From Candidatus Rokuibacteriota bacterium (GTDB lineage Bacteria; Methylomirabilota; Methylomirabilia; Rokubacteriales; CSP1-6): a DNA stretch of 64,000 nt. Where the stretch lies: NCBI GenBank assembly GCA_003220535.1, contig QHSU01000080.1:18195-82194 (forward strand), in the 5' to 3' direction. This document shows positions 49,021 through 57,696 of this stretch, one piece after another. Numbering within the stretch: position 1 is the first letter of the stretch; each line of letters opens with the position of its first letter. Below the pieces are notes generated by a model. The model had not been told where the DNA came from and made no database searches. It saw nothing but the letters and a program-made list of their open reading frames with translations. The translations under genes were made by a program, and so were the position numbers.

Positions 49021-49965
49021 GTGGCGATCACACAGCGATCCGCAACGGTGGCGGTGCCGGTCGGGGCGGCCCCGCGGGGCGCGCGTCGGCTTCCCTGGTT
49101 CCGCCGGGAAGCGCTGGAGGGGATCGGGCTCCTGACCCCGACGGCGCTGATCCTGTTCGGGCTCGTGCTGTATCCGTTCTTCTACGCGATCTGGCTCGCC
49201 TTCACCGACAAAGCGGTCGGATCGCCCGGGAGCTTCGTCGGTCTGGCGAACTTCCGCTACGTCCTCGGCGCGCCGCAGTTCAGTGCCGCGCTCGTCAACA
49301 CCGCCGTGCTCACGGTGTCGGCCGTCGCGATCAAGTTCGTGCTCGGCATGGCGGTGGCGGTCGTGCTCAACCAGCAGATCCGCGGCCGGAACTTCTTCCG
49401 CGCCTTCCTGCTGCTGCCGTGGGTGATGCCGGCCTTCGTGGTCTACCTGGTCTGGCGCTGGCTCTACGATCCGCTGAGCGGGCTGATCAACTATGCGCTG
49501 CTCGACCTCGGCCTCATCGGGAGCCCGATCGCGTTCCTCTCCGACCGCAGCACCGCGATGGCCTCGGTCATCGTCGCTCACTGCTGGCGGGCCTTTCCTT
49601 TCTTCGCGATCTCCTTCCTGGCGGGCATGCAGACGATTCCCCAGGAGATGTACGACGCGGCCCAGGTCGACGGCGCCGCGCGCTGGCAGCAGTTCCGCCA
49701 CATCACGCTGCCGAGCCTCTATCACATCATCGGCGTCGTCCTGATGCTGTCGACGATCTGGACCGCGAACGCGTTCGAGCCCGTGTACCTCCTGACCGGC
49801 GGCGGCCCGTCCGACGCCACGGTGGTGTACACCCTGCTGGCGTACCAGATGGGAATGGTGAACATGCGCCTGGGCGAAGCCGCGGCCGTCTCGATGCTCT
49901 TCCTGCCGCTGCTCGTCGGCCTGATCCTGGTCGTCACCTCGCTGCTCCAGCGCAGGGCCCACTAG
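49021..49965 (+). CDS. Sugar-type ABC transporter permease (MalF/UgpA family)
   Basis: A 314-residue membrane protein starting at GTG. It has six main hydrophobic segments, with LLTPTALILFGLVLYPFFYA first, and the EAA coupling loop QTIPQEMYDAAQVDGAARWQ. It lies 13 bases after the binding protein and pairs with the MalG-type permease that follows after 15 bases. Confidence 0.92.
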   Translation: MAITQRSATVAVPVGAAPRGARRLPWFRREALEGIGLLTPTALILFGLVLYPFFYAIWLAFTDKAVGSPGSFVGLANFRYVLGAPQFSAALVNTAVLTVSAVAIKFVLGMAVAVVLNQQIRGRNFFRAFLLLPWVMPAFVVYLVWRWLYDPLSGLINYALLDLGLIGSPIAFLSDRSTAMASVIVAHCWRAFPFFAISFLAGMQTIPQEMYDAAQVDGAARWQQFRHITLPSLYHIIGVVLMLSTIWTANAFEPVYLLTGGGPSDATVVYTLLAYQMGMVNMRLGEAAAVSMLFLPLLVGLILVVTSLLQRRAH

Positions 49966-49980
49966 GCAGGGAGGAGATTC

Positions 49981-50808
49981 ATGCGCGAACCCGTGAGCGT
50001 CAGGATCCTCACCTACGCGTGCCTCGCACTCTTCGTCGTCATGGTGGCCGTGCCGCTCTTCTGGATGGTGACGACCGCGATCAAGACGAACAAGGAGCTC
50101 TACGAGGACTTCAGCTACTTCCCGCGGCAGCCGACCATCGTGAACTTCGTCCGGGTCATCCAGCGCGACGGCCTGCTGATCAACATCCGCAACAGCCTGG
50201 CGGTGGCCCTCACCACGACCGCGGTCACCGTGGTCGTGAGCGCGATGGCCGCCTTCAGCATCGTCCGCTACCGCTACCGGGGGCGCGACGTGATCGGGCG
50301 TCTCATCCTGTTCAAGTACCTGCTCCCGACCGCGATGCTCTTCGTCCCGCTCTACGCCATCGTGGTGTCGCTCGGCCTCGGCAACACGCTCCGCTCCCTC
50401 ATGCTGACATACCTGTCGTTCACCGTGCCCTTCTGCACCTGGATGCTGATGGGCTATTTCCGGTCGATTCCGCCCGAGCTCGAGGAGCACGCGATGGTCG
50501 ACGGCTGCACCAAGGTGGGTGCGCTGATCCGGATCTTGCTGCCGCTCTCCGCTCCGGGCCTGGTCGCCTCGGCGATCTTCTCGTTCACCCTGGCCTGGAA
50601 CGAGTTTCTCCTGGCGCTGGTCTTCACCATGGACCAGAGCACGATGACGGTCCCGATCAAGCTCTCGATGATGGTGGTGGGCGACCAGTACATCTGGGGC
50701 CAGCTGATGGCGGGCGCCGTCCTGGCCTCGGTGCCGGTGGCCATCCTCTACTTCCTGGGCCAGCGCTTCGTCGTCCAGGGGCTGGCCGCCGGCTCGGTCA
50801 AGGGTTAG
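49981..50808 (+). CDS. Sugar-type ABC transporter permease (MalG/UgpE family)
   Basis: A 275-residue membrane protein. It opens with ILTYACLALFVVMVAVPLFW and MVTTAIKTNKE, typical of MalG-like subunits. The EAA loop reads SIPPELEEHAMVDGCTKVGA, and the C-terminus ends RFVVQGLAAGSVKG as expected. GGGAGG precedes the ATG. Last gene of the cluster; no ATPase follows, so the transporter must borrow one encoded elsewhere. Confidence 0.92.
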   Translation: MREPVSVRILTYACLALFVVMVAVPLFWMVTTAIKTNKELYEDFSYFPRQPTIVNFVRVIQRDGLLINIRNSLAVALTTTAVTVVVSAMAAFSIVRYRYRGRDVIGRLILFKYLLPTAMLFVPLYAIVVSLGLGNTLRSLMLTYLSFTVPFCTWMLMGYFRSIPPELEEHAMVDGCTKVGALIRILLPLSAPGLVASAIFSFTLAWNEFLLALVFTMDQSTMTVPIKLSMMVVGDQYIWGQLMAGAVLASVPVAILYFLGQRFVVQGLAAGSVKG

Positions 50809-51124
50809 CAGGGGGCGCACAAGGCGCCTAGACATCGCGTTCAGCGCGGAGAAGAAGGCCTGCTGCTGGGGTTGCTCGGCGACGCGTCGCGCCAGCGTGC
50901 GCGAGCCGACCCCCCTCCCGAGCGCGCCCCAGGCCCAGGCTGAGCTCGGCCATGTCGCGATCCCCCACCTGAGATGAGCGGCGCCGCATTGTAGGCCGAT
51001 CGATAATTTGGAGTCGCGCCTCCGGCGGGGCGGCGCGGCCCGACCCGAGCCCCGTGCTACCATCGCGACGTCTCGGAGCTGACGATGCCCGGTCACGACA
51101 CTCCCGAATAAAAAGGAGCTGAGC
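50809..51124. other. 316-base intergenic region
   Basis: No convincing gene. A TACCAT hexamer (51056-51061) lies about 65 bases before the next start, without a clear -35. AAAAAGGAG (about 51111-51118) is the ribosome-binding site of the gene at 51125. Both strands hold open frames, but their composition is that of shadows. Confidence 0.5.
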
Positions 51125-52693
51125 ATGAAGCTCTCGTTCGGAATCATCGCGGCGCTCCTGTCGGTCGCCCTCCTGGCGAGCCCGGCCGCCGCGCAAGCCA
51201 AGTCGGAGCTCACCGTCGCGCTCTCGAGCTTCTCGACGGAGGTGCTGGACCCGGTGCTGGGCGGCCACGTGGTCAAGTACTACATGTCACTCATGTTCGA
51301 CTACCTCGTCGGTGTGACGCCCGACGGGCAGCTGTCCAAGGACGCCGGCCTCGCGACGCGCTGGGAGCCTTCCGCCGACCATCGGCGCTGGACCTTCTAT
51401 CTGCGCAAGGGCGCTCGATTCCACACCGGCGACGAGGTGACGTCCGAGGACGTCAAGTTCAGCCTCCAGCGCGCCATCGGCAAACGCTCGACGACCGGCT
51501 ACGCCGGGCCGCTGCGCGCGCTCATCGCCGACATCGAGACGCCGGCGTCCGACCGGCTCGTGATCGTCACCAAGGAGCCGACGCTGATCATCCCGACGTA
51601 TCTCTCGCGCTCGCTCTCCACCGAGGGGATGATCCTCCCGAAAAAGTACATCGAGGCCAACGGCGACGACCTGTTCGCGCAGAAGCCCGTGGGCAGCGGG
51701 CCCTACCGGTTCGTGGAGCAGGTGACCGGCTCGCACATCAAGCTGGCCGCGGTCGACAACCACTGGCGCATCGGCGTCCCTCGCTACAAGACCGTCCTCT
51801 TCAAGCTCGTCCCCGAGGAGACGACGCGGATCGCGCTGCTCCGCCGCGGCGAGGTCGACATCACCGACGTGAGCCGCGAGCGGGTCAAGGAGCTCGAGCG
51901 CGAGGCCTTCCCGATCCACGTCCGGCGGGAGGAAGCCGTCCTGACGATGTGGTGGATCCTGCCGCGCGACGGCCAGCCGACCAAGGACAAGCGCGTGCGC
52001 GAGGCGCTCAACCTCGCCGTCGATCGCAGCGAGGTCGCGCAGTCGATCTTCGCCGGTCACGCCGATCCGGCGTACGTTCCCATGGGGCTCTCCTGGTCGT
52101 ATCGCGACATCGGCTTCAAGGTGACGCCCGAGATGCAGTATCCGTACGACGTGGCGCGGGCTAAGAAACTCCTGGCCGACGCGGGCTTCGCCGGGGGCTT
52201 TCCCCTCACGGTCCATGCGTACCAGCTCCCCGGCCTGCCGGAGGGCAAGGCGTTCGCCGAGGCGATGGCCGGGTACTGGCAGAAGCTCGGCGTCCAGACC
52301 AAGCTGATCCCCGTCGACTACCCGGCGTTTCGTAAGAACTGGTTCGACCGGGCGCTGCCGGGCGCGATGGGCTACTACAACATCGCCAACCGCGACTGGA
52401 TCGGCACGTACGCGCTCCTCGAGAAGCAGGCCTACACCAAGTCGAAGGCGAGCGACACGGTGAACGACCCGGAGGTCGACGGCATGATCGAGCAGGTCAT
52501 GCGCCAGACCGACAAGGACAAGATCGGCGTGCTGATGCGGAACGTCTACACGCGACTGCGCAGCGAGCACTACGGCGTGCCGGTGGTCTACCTGCACTCG
52601 CCGTACGCCGCGTCGAAGACGCTCGGCAAGTGGAATCCGGGCACCGTGATGTACGACTTCTTCATCGACGAGCTGGCCTCGTCGAAGCGCTGA
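51125..52693 (+). CDS. ABC transporter substrate-binding protein, family 5 (dipeptide/opine type)
   Basis: A 522-residue periplasmic binding protein with a clean Sec signal (KLSFGIIAALLSVALLASPA, cleavage after ASPAAAQA). Family marks are ATRWEPSADHRRWTFYLRKG, FHTGDEVTSEDVKFSLQRA and VGSGPYRFVE. First gene of a complete Dpp-type operon ending at 58952. It is not closely alike to the two orphan family-5 proteins at 2918 and 59053. Ligand unknown; the oxidase within the operon suggests an amino-acid- or amine-like compound. Confidence 0.92.
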   Translation: MKLSFGIIAALLSVALLASPAAAQAKSELTVALSSFSTEVLDPVLGGHVVKYYMSLMFDYLVGVTPDGQLSKDAGLATRWEPSADHRRWTFYLRKGARFHTGDEVTSEDVKFSLQRAIGKRSTTGYAGPLRALIADIETPASDRLVIVTKEPTLIIPTYLSRSLSTEGMILPKKYIEANGDDLFAQKPVGSGPYRFVEQVTGSHIKLAAVDNHWRIGVPRYKTVLFKLVPEETTRIALLRRGEVDITDVSRERVKELEREAFPIHVRREEAVLTMWWILPRDGQPTKDKRVREALNLAVDRSEVAQSIFAGHADPAYVPMGLSWSYRDIGFKVTPEMQYPYDVARAKKLLADAGFAGGFPLTVHAYQLPGLPEGKAFAEAMAGYWQKLGVQTKLIPVDYPAFRKNWFDRALPGAMGYYNIANRDWIGTYALLEKQAYTKSKASDTVNDPEVDGMIEQVMRQTDKDKIGVLMRNVYTRLRSEHYGVPVVYLHSPYAASKTLGKWNPGTVMYDFFIDELASSKR

Positions 52694-52699
52694 GCGGGC

Positions 52700-53620
52700 G
52701 TGGCGCGATTCGTCCTCACGCGCCTCGTCCAGTCGCTGGCGGCCCTGGCGATCCTCTCCGTCGTGGTGTTCGTGCTGGCCCGGGCCACCGGCGATCCGCT
52801 CCATCTGATCCTTCCGATGTCCGCCAGTGAGGAGGACTACGCCAACGCCCGCCGGTACCTCGGCCTGGACCGGCCGTACGTGGAGCAATATCTTTCGTTC
52901 GTGGGCCGCGCGCTCACGGGGGACTTCGGCACCTCGCTGCGCGCGCGGCGCCCCGTCGGCGAGCTGATCGCGCAGCGGTTGCCCAACTCGCTGCGCCTGG
53001 CGGCGTTCGCGATGACCGTGAGCCTCCTGCTGGCTTTTCCGCTGGGGGTGCTGGCGGCGGTGTGGAAGGGAACCGGGATCGATCGCGCCGCCCAGGTGAT
53101 CGCGGTGCTCGGACAGTCGCTGCCGACCTTCTGGGTGGCCATCGTGCTGATCGAGGTCGTGGCGGGGCGGTTGCAGTGGCTGCCCGCCGGCGGTATCGCC
53201 GGATTCGCGAGCTACATCCTGCCCGGCTTCACGCTCGGCTGGTTCGTGGTGGCCGGGATGATGCGCCTCTTGCGCTCGGGCATGCTCGAGGTGCTGGACT
53301 CGGAGTACGTCAAGCTGGCGCGCGTGAAGGGCGTGGTCGAGCGCCGCGTGGTCTGGGTCCACGCGCTGAAGAACGCGCTCATCCCGGTGGTCACGTTCGC
53401 CGGCATCTATTTCTCGATCCTGGTCACGACCGCCATCGTGGTGGAGACGGTGTTTGCCTGGCCGGGGCTCGGGCGGCTCGCCTACGAGGCCATCTCGTCG
53501 CGCGACTTCCCGGTGATCCAGGCCGTGGTGCTGACGACCGCCGCGATCGTCGCCGTGGTGAACCTCTCGGTGGACTGCGTCTACGCGCTCATCGACCCGC
53601 GCATCCGCTATGTCCGCTGA
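52700..53620 (+). CDS. Dipeptide-type ABC transporter permease (DppB family)
   Basis: A 306-residue membrane protein starting at GTG, 6 bases after the binding-protein stop. The N-terminal helix RLVQSLAALAILSVVVFVLA and DPLHLILP follow the DppB plan; the periplasmic loop has LGLDRPYVEQYLSFVGRALT, and the coupling loop is YVKLARVKGVVERRVVWVHA. It pairs with DppC downstream. Confidence 0.93.
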   Translation: MARFVLTRLVQSLAALAILSVVVFVLARATGDPLHLILPMSASEEDYANARRYLGLDRPYVEQYLSFVGRALTGDFGTSLRARRPVGELIAQRLPNSLRLAAFAMTVSLLLAFPLGVLAAVWKGTGIDRAAQVIAVLGQSLPTFWVAIVLIEVVAGRLQWLPAGGIAGFASYILPGFTLGWFVVAGMMRLLRSGMLEVLDSEYVKLARVKGVVERRVVWVHALKNALIPVVTFAGIYFSILVTTAIVVETVFAWPGLGRLAYEAISSRDFPVIQAVVLTTAAIVAVVNLSVDCVYALIDPRIRYVR

Positions 53621-53629
53621 GATCCTCGA

Positions 53630-53692
53630 AGGGGGCCTCGACGGCCCCCTCCGAGCCTCCCCCAGGACAGGTTGCGCCGGCGAAGCCGGCGC
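53630..53692. repeat. Two hairpins between permease genes
   Basis: Hairpin 1: AGGGGGCC (53630-53637), loop TCGAC, reverse complement 53643-53650. Hairpin 2: GCGCCGGC (53674-53681), loop GAA, reverse complement 53685-53692, sharing its arms with the hairpin at 12694. Neither has a T-run. Confidence 0.75.
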
Positions 53693-53709
53693 TCGAACCG
53701 AGGGCTTTC

Positions 53710-54612
53710 ATGACCGGTGAGTCTGGCGGCGGGGCGGTCGCGGAGTCGCTGCCGGCGGCGGACGCGCGGGTGCGGGCCGGGCTGCGCGGGGGGCGGCGGC
53801 CGGTGGTCTCGCTGAGCATCATTGCCGTGTTCGTCCTGGCCGCGCTCTTCGCCAACGTCCTGAGTCCCGCCGACCCCGACGAGCAGGCGCTCCGCAAGCG
53901 GTTCACGCCGCCGGTGTGGGATGCAAGCGGCACCTGGCAGCACGCTCTGGGCACCGACCGGCTCGGCCGCGATCTGTTGTCGCGGATCATCTGGGGCTCG
54001 CGCGTGTCGCTGACGGCCGGAGTCCTCACCGTGCTCCTCGCCAGCGCCTTCGGCGCCGGCGTGGGGCTGGTCGCCGGCTACCACGGCGGGCGCGTCGACA
54101 CCGTGCTCATGCGGATCACCGACGCCACCATGTCGTTTCCCGTGATCCTGCTCGCGCTGATCCTCGCCGTCACGGTGGGGCCGAGCTTCGTCAACGTAGT
54201 GATCGCCATCGCCGTGATTCTCTGGGCGCGCTACGCGCGCGTGATCCGTGGCCAGGTCCTCACGCTGATGGGGCTCGACTTCATCACGCAAGCACGCATC
54301 GCCGGCGCCTCGGCGTCGCGGATCATCCTCCGCCACCTGCTTCCCAACACGCTCAACACGCTGGTGGTGCTGATCACGCTCCAGGTCGGCTACGTCATCA
54401 TCGTGGAGGCCTCGCTCTCGTTCCTGGGCGCGGGCATCCCGCCGCCCACGCCCGCGTGGGGCTCGATGATCGCCGAGGGCCGCGACTTCGTCACGAGCGC
54501 CTGGTGGGTGTCGTTCTTTCCCGGGCTCGCCATCCTCCTGGTCGTGCTCGCTTTCAACCTGCTCGGCGACTGGTTGCGCGACACCCTCGACCCGAAGCTC
54601 CGCCAGCTCTGA
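53710..54612 (+). CDS. Dipeptide-type ABC transporter permease (DppC family)
   Basis: A 300-residue membrane protein. After a variable cytoplasmic N-terminus comes RRPVVSLSIIAVFVLAALFA, the HALGTDRLGRDLLSRIIWGS block that is diagnostic of DppC, and the coupling loop DFITQARIAGASASRIILRH. ATG 53710 is used; the open frame runs far upstream through the hairpin region but without family similarity. Confidence 0.93.
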   Translation: MTGESGGGAVAESLPAADARVRAGLRGGRRPVVSLSIIAVFVLAALFANVLSPADPDEQALRKRFTPPVWDASGTWQHALGTDRLGRDLLSRIIWGSRVSLTAGVLTVLLASAFGAGVGLVAGYHGGRVDTVLMRITDATMSFPVILLALILAVTVGPSFVNVVIAIAVILWARYARVIRGQVLTLMGLDFITQARIAGASASRIILRHLLPNTLNTLVVLITLQVGYVIIVEASLSFLGAGIPPPTPAWGSMIAEGRDFVTSAWWVSFFPGLAILLVVLAFNLLGDWLRDTLDPKLRQL

Positions 54613-54629
54613 GCGCGCGGCGCCCGGCC

Positions 54630-55748
54630 ATGTCGCGATCGGTCGTCGTCATCGGAGGAGGCCTGATCGAGCTCAGCGCGGCGCTCCACCTGCGCCGCGC
54701 CGACGCGGGCGTTCGTGTCACCGTGCTCGAGCGCGCGCACGTGGGCGCCGCCGCCTCGGGCGCCAGCGCGGCGGGCGTCCGGGTCATGGGACGCGATCCC
54801 GCCGAGCGGGCGCTGGCCCTCGAGAGCTTGAAGCGCTGGCCCGACCTCGATCGCGAGCTCGAGGGCCGGACGGGGTATCGCCGCGGCGGTGGTCTGAGAG
54901 TGGCGCTCGACGACGATGAGTGGCGGCAAGTGCCCCGCACGGTCGCCGAGCAGCGCGCCGACGGCGTCCCACTCGAGCTGGTCGACGCCGCCACGGCGCG
55001 CCGGCTGGCGCCGGGTCTGGCACCCGACTGTCGAGGCGCTGTGCATTGCCCCATCGACGGTCAGGCCGAGGCGCTCGCCACGGTCCGCGCCTTCGCGGCG
55101 GCGGCACGACGAGCCGGGGCGCGGCTCGAGGAAGGCGTCGACGCGGGCGCGCTCGTCGCGGAGGGCGGGCGGCTCGTGGCGGTCGTCGGGAAGGACGGCC
55201 AGCGCCGGCCGTGTGACGTCGCGATCGTGGCCGCCGGGAGCTGGAGCGGGCCGCTGCTCGCGACGGTGGGCGTGAAGCTCCCGCTTCGGGGTCGTCCGCT
55301 CCAGATACTCCTCACCGATTCGGCGCCGCCAGCCCTGGCGTCGGTCCTGGGCTGCTTCGGCCGCCCGCTGAGCCTGAAGCAGCTCGCCGACGGCGCCTAT
55401 CTGATCGGCGGTGGCTGGCCCGCCCGCATCGTCGACGAGGCGGCGAATCGCTGGGAGGTGCTGGACGACAGTGTCCGTGGAAGCCTCGACGTCGCGCGTT
55501 CGGTTTTTCCGCCTCTGATCGAGCGCACGCTTGCTCGGAGCTGGGCCGGCATCGAAGCCTTCACGCCCGACGACCTGCCGGTGCTCGGTCCCGTGTCCGG
55601 CACGAACGGTCTGCTGGTCGCGGCGGGCTTTTCCGGCCACGGATTCGCGCTGGTTCCCGCCGTCGGAGACATCCTCGCGCGGCTCGCGCTCGACCTCGAT
55701 CCGCTCCGCCATCTGTGGAGCGGACTCGGCGCCCGGTTTCCGTCGTGA
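54630..55748 (+). CDS. FAD-dependent amino-acid/amine oxidoreductase (DAO family)
   Basis: A 372-residue flavoenzyme of the D-amino-acid oxidase/glycine oxidase/sarcosine oxidase type: VVVIGGGLIELSAALHL, GAAASGASAAGVRV, a middle VAAGSWSGPLL and the C-terminal GLLVAAGFSGHGFALVPAVG. The first motif has Glu14 where the third Gly of GxGxxG is expected, an unusual change near the FAD pyrophosphate. It lies inside a dipeptide-importer operon, between DppC and DppD, and overlaps DppD by GTGA. It probably oxidises the imported amino acid or amine. Confidence 0.87.
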   Translation: MSRSVVVIGGGLIELSAALHLRRADAGVRVTVLERAHVGAAASGASAAGVRVMGRDPAERALALESLKRWPDLDRELEGRTGYRRGGGLRVALDDDEWRQVPRTVAEQRADGVPLELVDAATARRLAPGLAPDCRGAVHCPIDGQAEALATVRAFAAAARRAGARLEEGVDAGALVAEGGRLVAVVGKDGQRRPCDVAIVAAGSWSGPLLATVGVKLPLRGRPLQILLTDSAPPALASVLGCFGRPLSLKQLADGAYLIGGGWPARIVDEAANRWEVLDDSVRGSLDVARSVFPPLIERTLARSWAGIEAFTPDDLPVLGPVSGTNGLLVAAGFSGHGFALVPAVGDILARLALDLDPLRHLWSGLGARFPS

Positions 55749-56719
55749 CCGCGCCGGTCATCGAGGTCCGCGACCTGCGGACCCATCTCGTCACCCGCTG
55801 GGGCACGATCAAGGCGGTGGACGGCGTCTCCTTCGCGGTAGCGGCGGGCGAGACGCTCGGCCTGGTCGGCGAGTCGGGGTCGGGGAAGAGCATGACGTAT
55901 CTCTCGATCCTTCGACTCGTACCGCGCCCGGCGGCGCGCATCCTGGGCGGTCAGGTGCTCCTGGACGGCGACGATCTCCTGAAGAAGAGCGAGCGCGAGA
56001 TGCAGCGGATCCGCGGCAAGCGGGTCGCGATGATCCTTCAGGATCCGATGAGCAGCCTGAACCCCGTCTTCTCCATCGGGATGCAGGTCCGCGAGCCGCT
56101 CGCGAATTATCACGGGCTCTCTGGCCGGCCTCTGAAGAACCGAGCCGTCGAGCTGCTCGCGTCCGTCGGGATCTCGTCCCCGGCGGACCGGCTCCGCGCG
56201 TTCCCCCATCAGCTCTCGGGGGGGATGCGCCAGCGCGTCGTCGGCGCCATGGCCATCTCGTCGCCGCCACGCCTTCTGATCGCCGATGAGCCGACGACGA
56301 GCCTCGATCTCACGATCCAGGCGCAGTACCTGCGTCTGCTCAAGGAGCTCCAGACGCGTCACGGTCTCGCGATGATCTTCGTCACACACAACCTCGGCAT
56401 CGTTGCGAAGATGTGCGACCGCGTGGCGGTGATGTACGCGGGCCGCATCGTGGAGACCGGAGCGGTCGGAACGATCTTCCGTGCGCCCCGGCACCCCTAC
56501 ACGCGGGCGCTGCTCGAGTCGGTGCCGCGGCTCGGCGCGTCGACGGAATGGCTCACCGCCATCGAGGGCCAGCCGCCCGATCTCGCCGCGCTCCCGCGGG
56601 GGTGCGCGTTCGCGCCGCGCTGCCCACACGCGATGGACCGCTGCCTCGCCGAGGAGCCGCCGGAATTCACGCTCGTCCCCGGTCACGCGAGCCGGTGCTG
56701 GCTCGACGCGCCGGCATGA
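55745..56719 (+). CDS. Dipeptide-type ABC transporter ATP-binding protein (DppD family)
   Basis: A 324-residue ATPase starting at GTG. Walker A is GESGSGKSM (residues 42-50; the last residue is Met rather than Thr/Ser), the Q-loop is ILQDPMSSLNP, the signature is LSGGMRQRVVGAMAI, Walker B is LLIADEPTT and the switch is VTHNL. The C-terminal oligopeptide-transporter extension with four cysteines is present (GCAFAPRCPHAMDRC). Overlaps both neighbours by 4 bases. Confidence 0.93.
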   Translation: MTAPVIEVRDLRTHLVTRWGTIKAVDGVSFAVAAGETLGLVGESGSGKSMTYLSILRLVPRPAARILGGQVLLDGDDLLKKSEREMQRIRGKRVAMILQDPMSSLNPVFSIGMQVREPLANYHGLSGRPLKNRAVELLASVGISSPADRLRAFPHQLSGGMRQRVVGAMAISSPPRLLIADEPTTSLDLTIQAQYLRLLKELQTRHGLAMIFVTHNLGIVAKMCDRVAVMYAGRIVETGAVGTIFRAPRHPYTRALLESVPRLGASTEWLTAIEGQPPDLAALPRGCAFAPRCPHAMDRCLAEEPPEFTLVPGHASRCWLDAPA

Positions 56720-57696
56720 GCGGAGCCCCGCTCCTCGAGGCGACGGCGCTCACGAAGCACTTCCCCGTACGCCGGGGATTCCTTGGACGGACAGCGGGAC
56801 TCGTGCGCGCCGTGGACTCCATCTCGTTCGCGATCGAGGCGGGCAAGACGCTCGGCCTCGTCGGCGAGTCGGGGTGCGGCAAGACGACGACGTCCCGGAT
56901 GATCCTCCACGTCGAGACGCCGACGAGCGGCGAGATCCAGTTTGAGGGCGCGCCGCTGGTGGGGCTCAACCGCCACGGTCTCCGCCGCTATCGGCGATCG
57001 GTGCAGGCCGTGTTCCAGGACCCGTACGCGTCGCTCGATCCCCGGATGCGGATCGGCGCGATCGTCGGCGAGCCGCTGGTCATCAACGAGCGGCCGGCCA
57101 CCCCAGCCCTCCGCACCCGGGTGCTCGAGCTCCTCGAGCTGGTCGGCCTTCCCGAGCGTTCCGTCGCGCTCTTCCCGCACGAGTTCTCGGGCGGTCAGCG
57201 CCAGCGCATCGCGATCGCCCGGGCGCTGGCGCTCTCGCCGAAGCTCGTCGTGCTCGACGAGCCCGTCTCGGCGCTGGACGTCTCGATCCGCGCCCAGATC
57301 CTGAATCTCCTGCACGATCTCCAGCGCCGGCTCGGCGTCGCGTATCTCTTCATCGCGCACGACCTGGCGGCGGTGGCGCACATGAGCCACACGATCGCCG
57401 TCATGTACCTGGGCAAGATCGTCGAGCTGGGCGCCGCCGCCGACGTGGCGCTGCGCCCGAAGCACCCCTACACCCAGGCGCTCTTCTCGGCGGCGCTGCC
57501 GCTCGACCCCGGCGAACGCCGGGAGGAGATCATCCTGAGCGGCGAGATTCCAAGCCCGCTCGATCCACCGCCGGGCTGCCGCGTCCACACGCGATGCCCA
57601 CACGTGATGGACCGGTGCCGCCGAGACGAGCCGCGGCTGGCGCCGGAGAGCGGTCGGCTCGTCGCCTGCCATCTGTACCCGGCCTCGGCGGCGTGA
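56716..57696 (+). CDS. Dipeptide-type ABC transporter ATP-binding protein (DppF family)
   Basis: A 326-residue ATPase. It starts with TALTKHFPVRRGFLGR, typical of DppF. Walker A is GESGCGKTT from residue 50, the Q-loop is VFQDPYASLDPRM, the signature is FSGGQRQRIAIARAL, Walker B is LVVLDEPVSALD and the switch is IAHDL. The C-terminal cysteine motif GCRVHTRCPHVMDRC is present. Completes the importer; overlaps the MFS gene by GTGA. Confidence 0.94.
   Translation: MSGAPLLEATALTKHFPVRRGFLGRTAGLVRAVDSISFAIEAGKTLGLVGESGCGKTTTSRMILHVETPTSGEIQFEGAPLVGLNRHGLRRYRRSVQAVFQDPYASLDPRMRIGAIVGEPLVINERPATPALRTRVLELLELVGLPERSVALFPHEFSGGQRQRIAIARALALSPKLVVLDEPVSALDVSIRAQILNLLHDLQRRLGVAYLFIAHDLAAVAHMSHTIAVMYLGKIVELGAAADVALRPKHPYTQALFSAALPLDPGERREEIILSGEIPSPLDPPPGCRVHTRCPHVMDRCRRDEPRLAPESGRLVACHLYPASAA

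Noticed and set aside
48979..51276. Long minus-strand frame (765 codons) opposite the sugar-type permeases and the Dpp binding-protein start
   Set aside because: Low-complexity His/Arg/Asp/Glu composition and complete overlap with clear membrane-protein genes show it is a shadow.
51287..53362. Minus-strand frame of 691 codons opposite the Dpp binding protein and DppB
   Set aside because: Antisense to two convincing genes; no family motif and biased composition.
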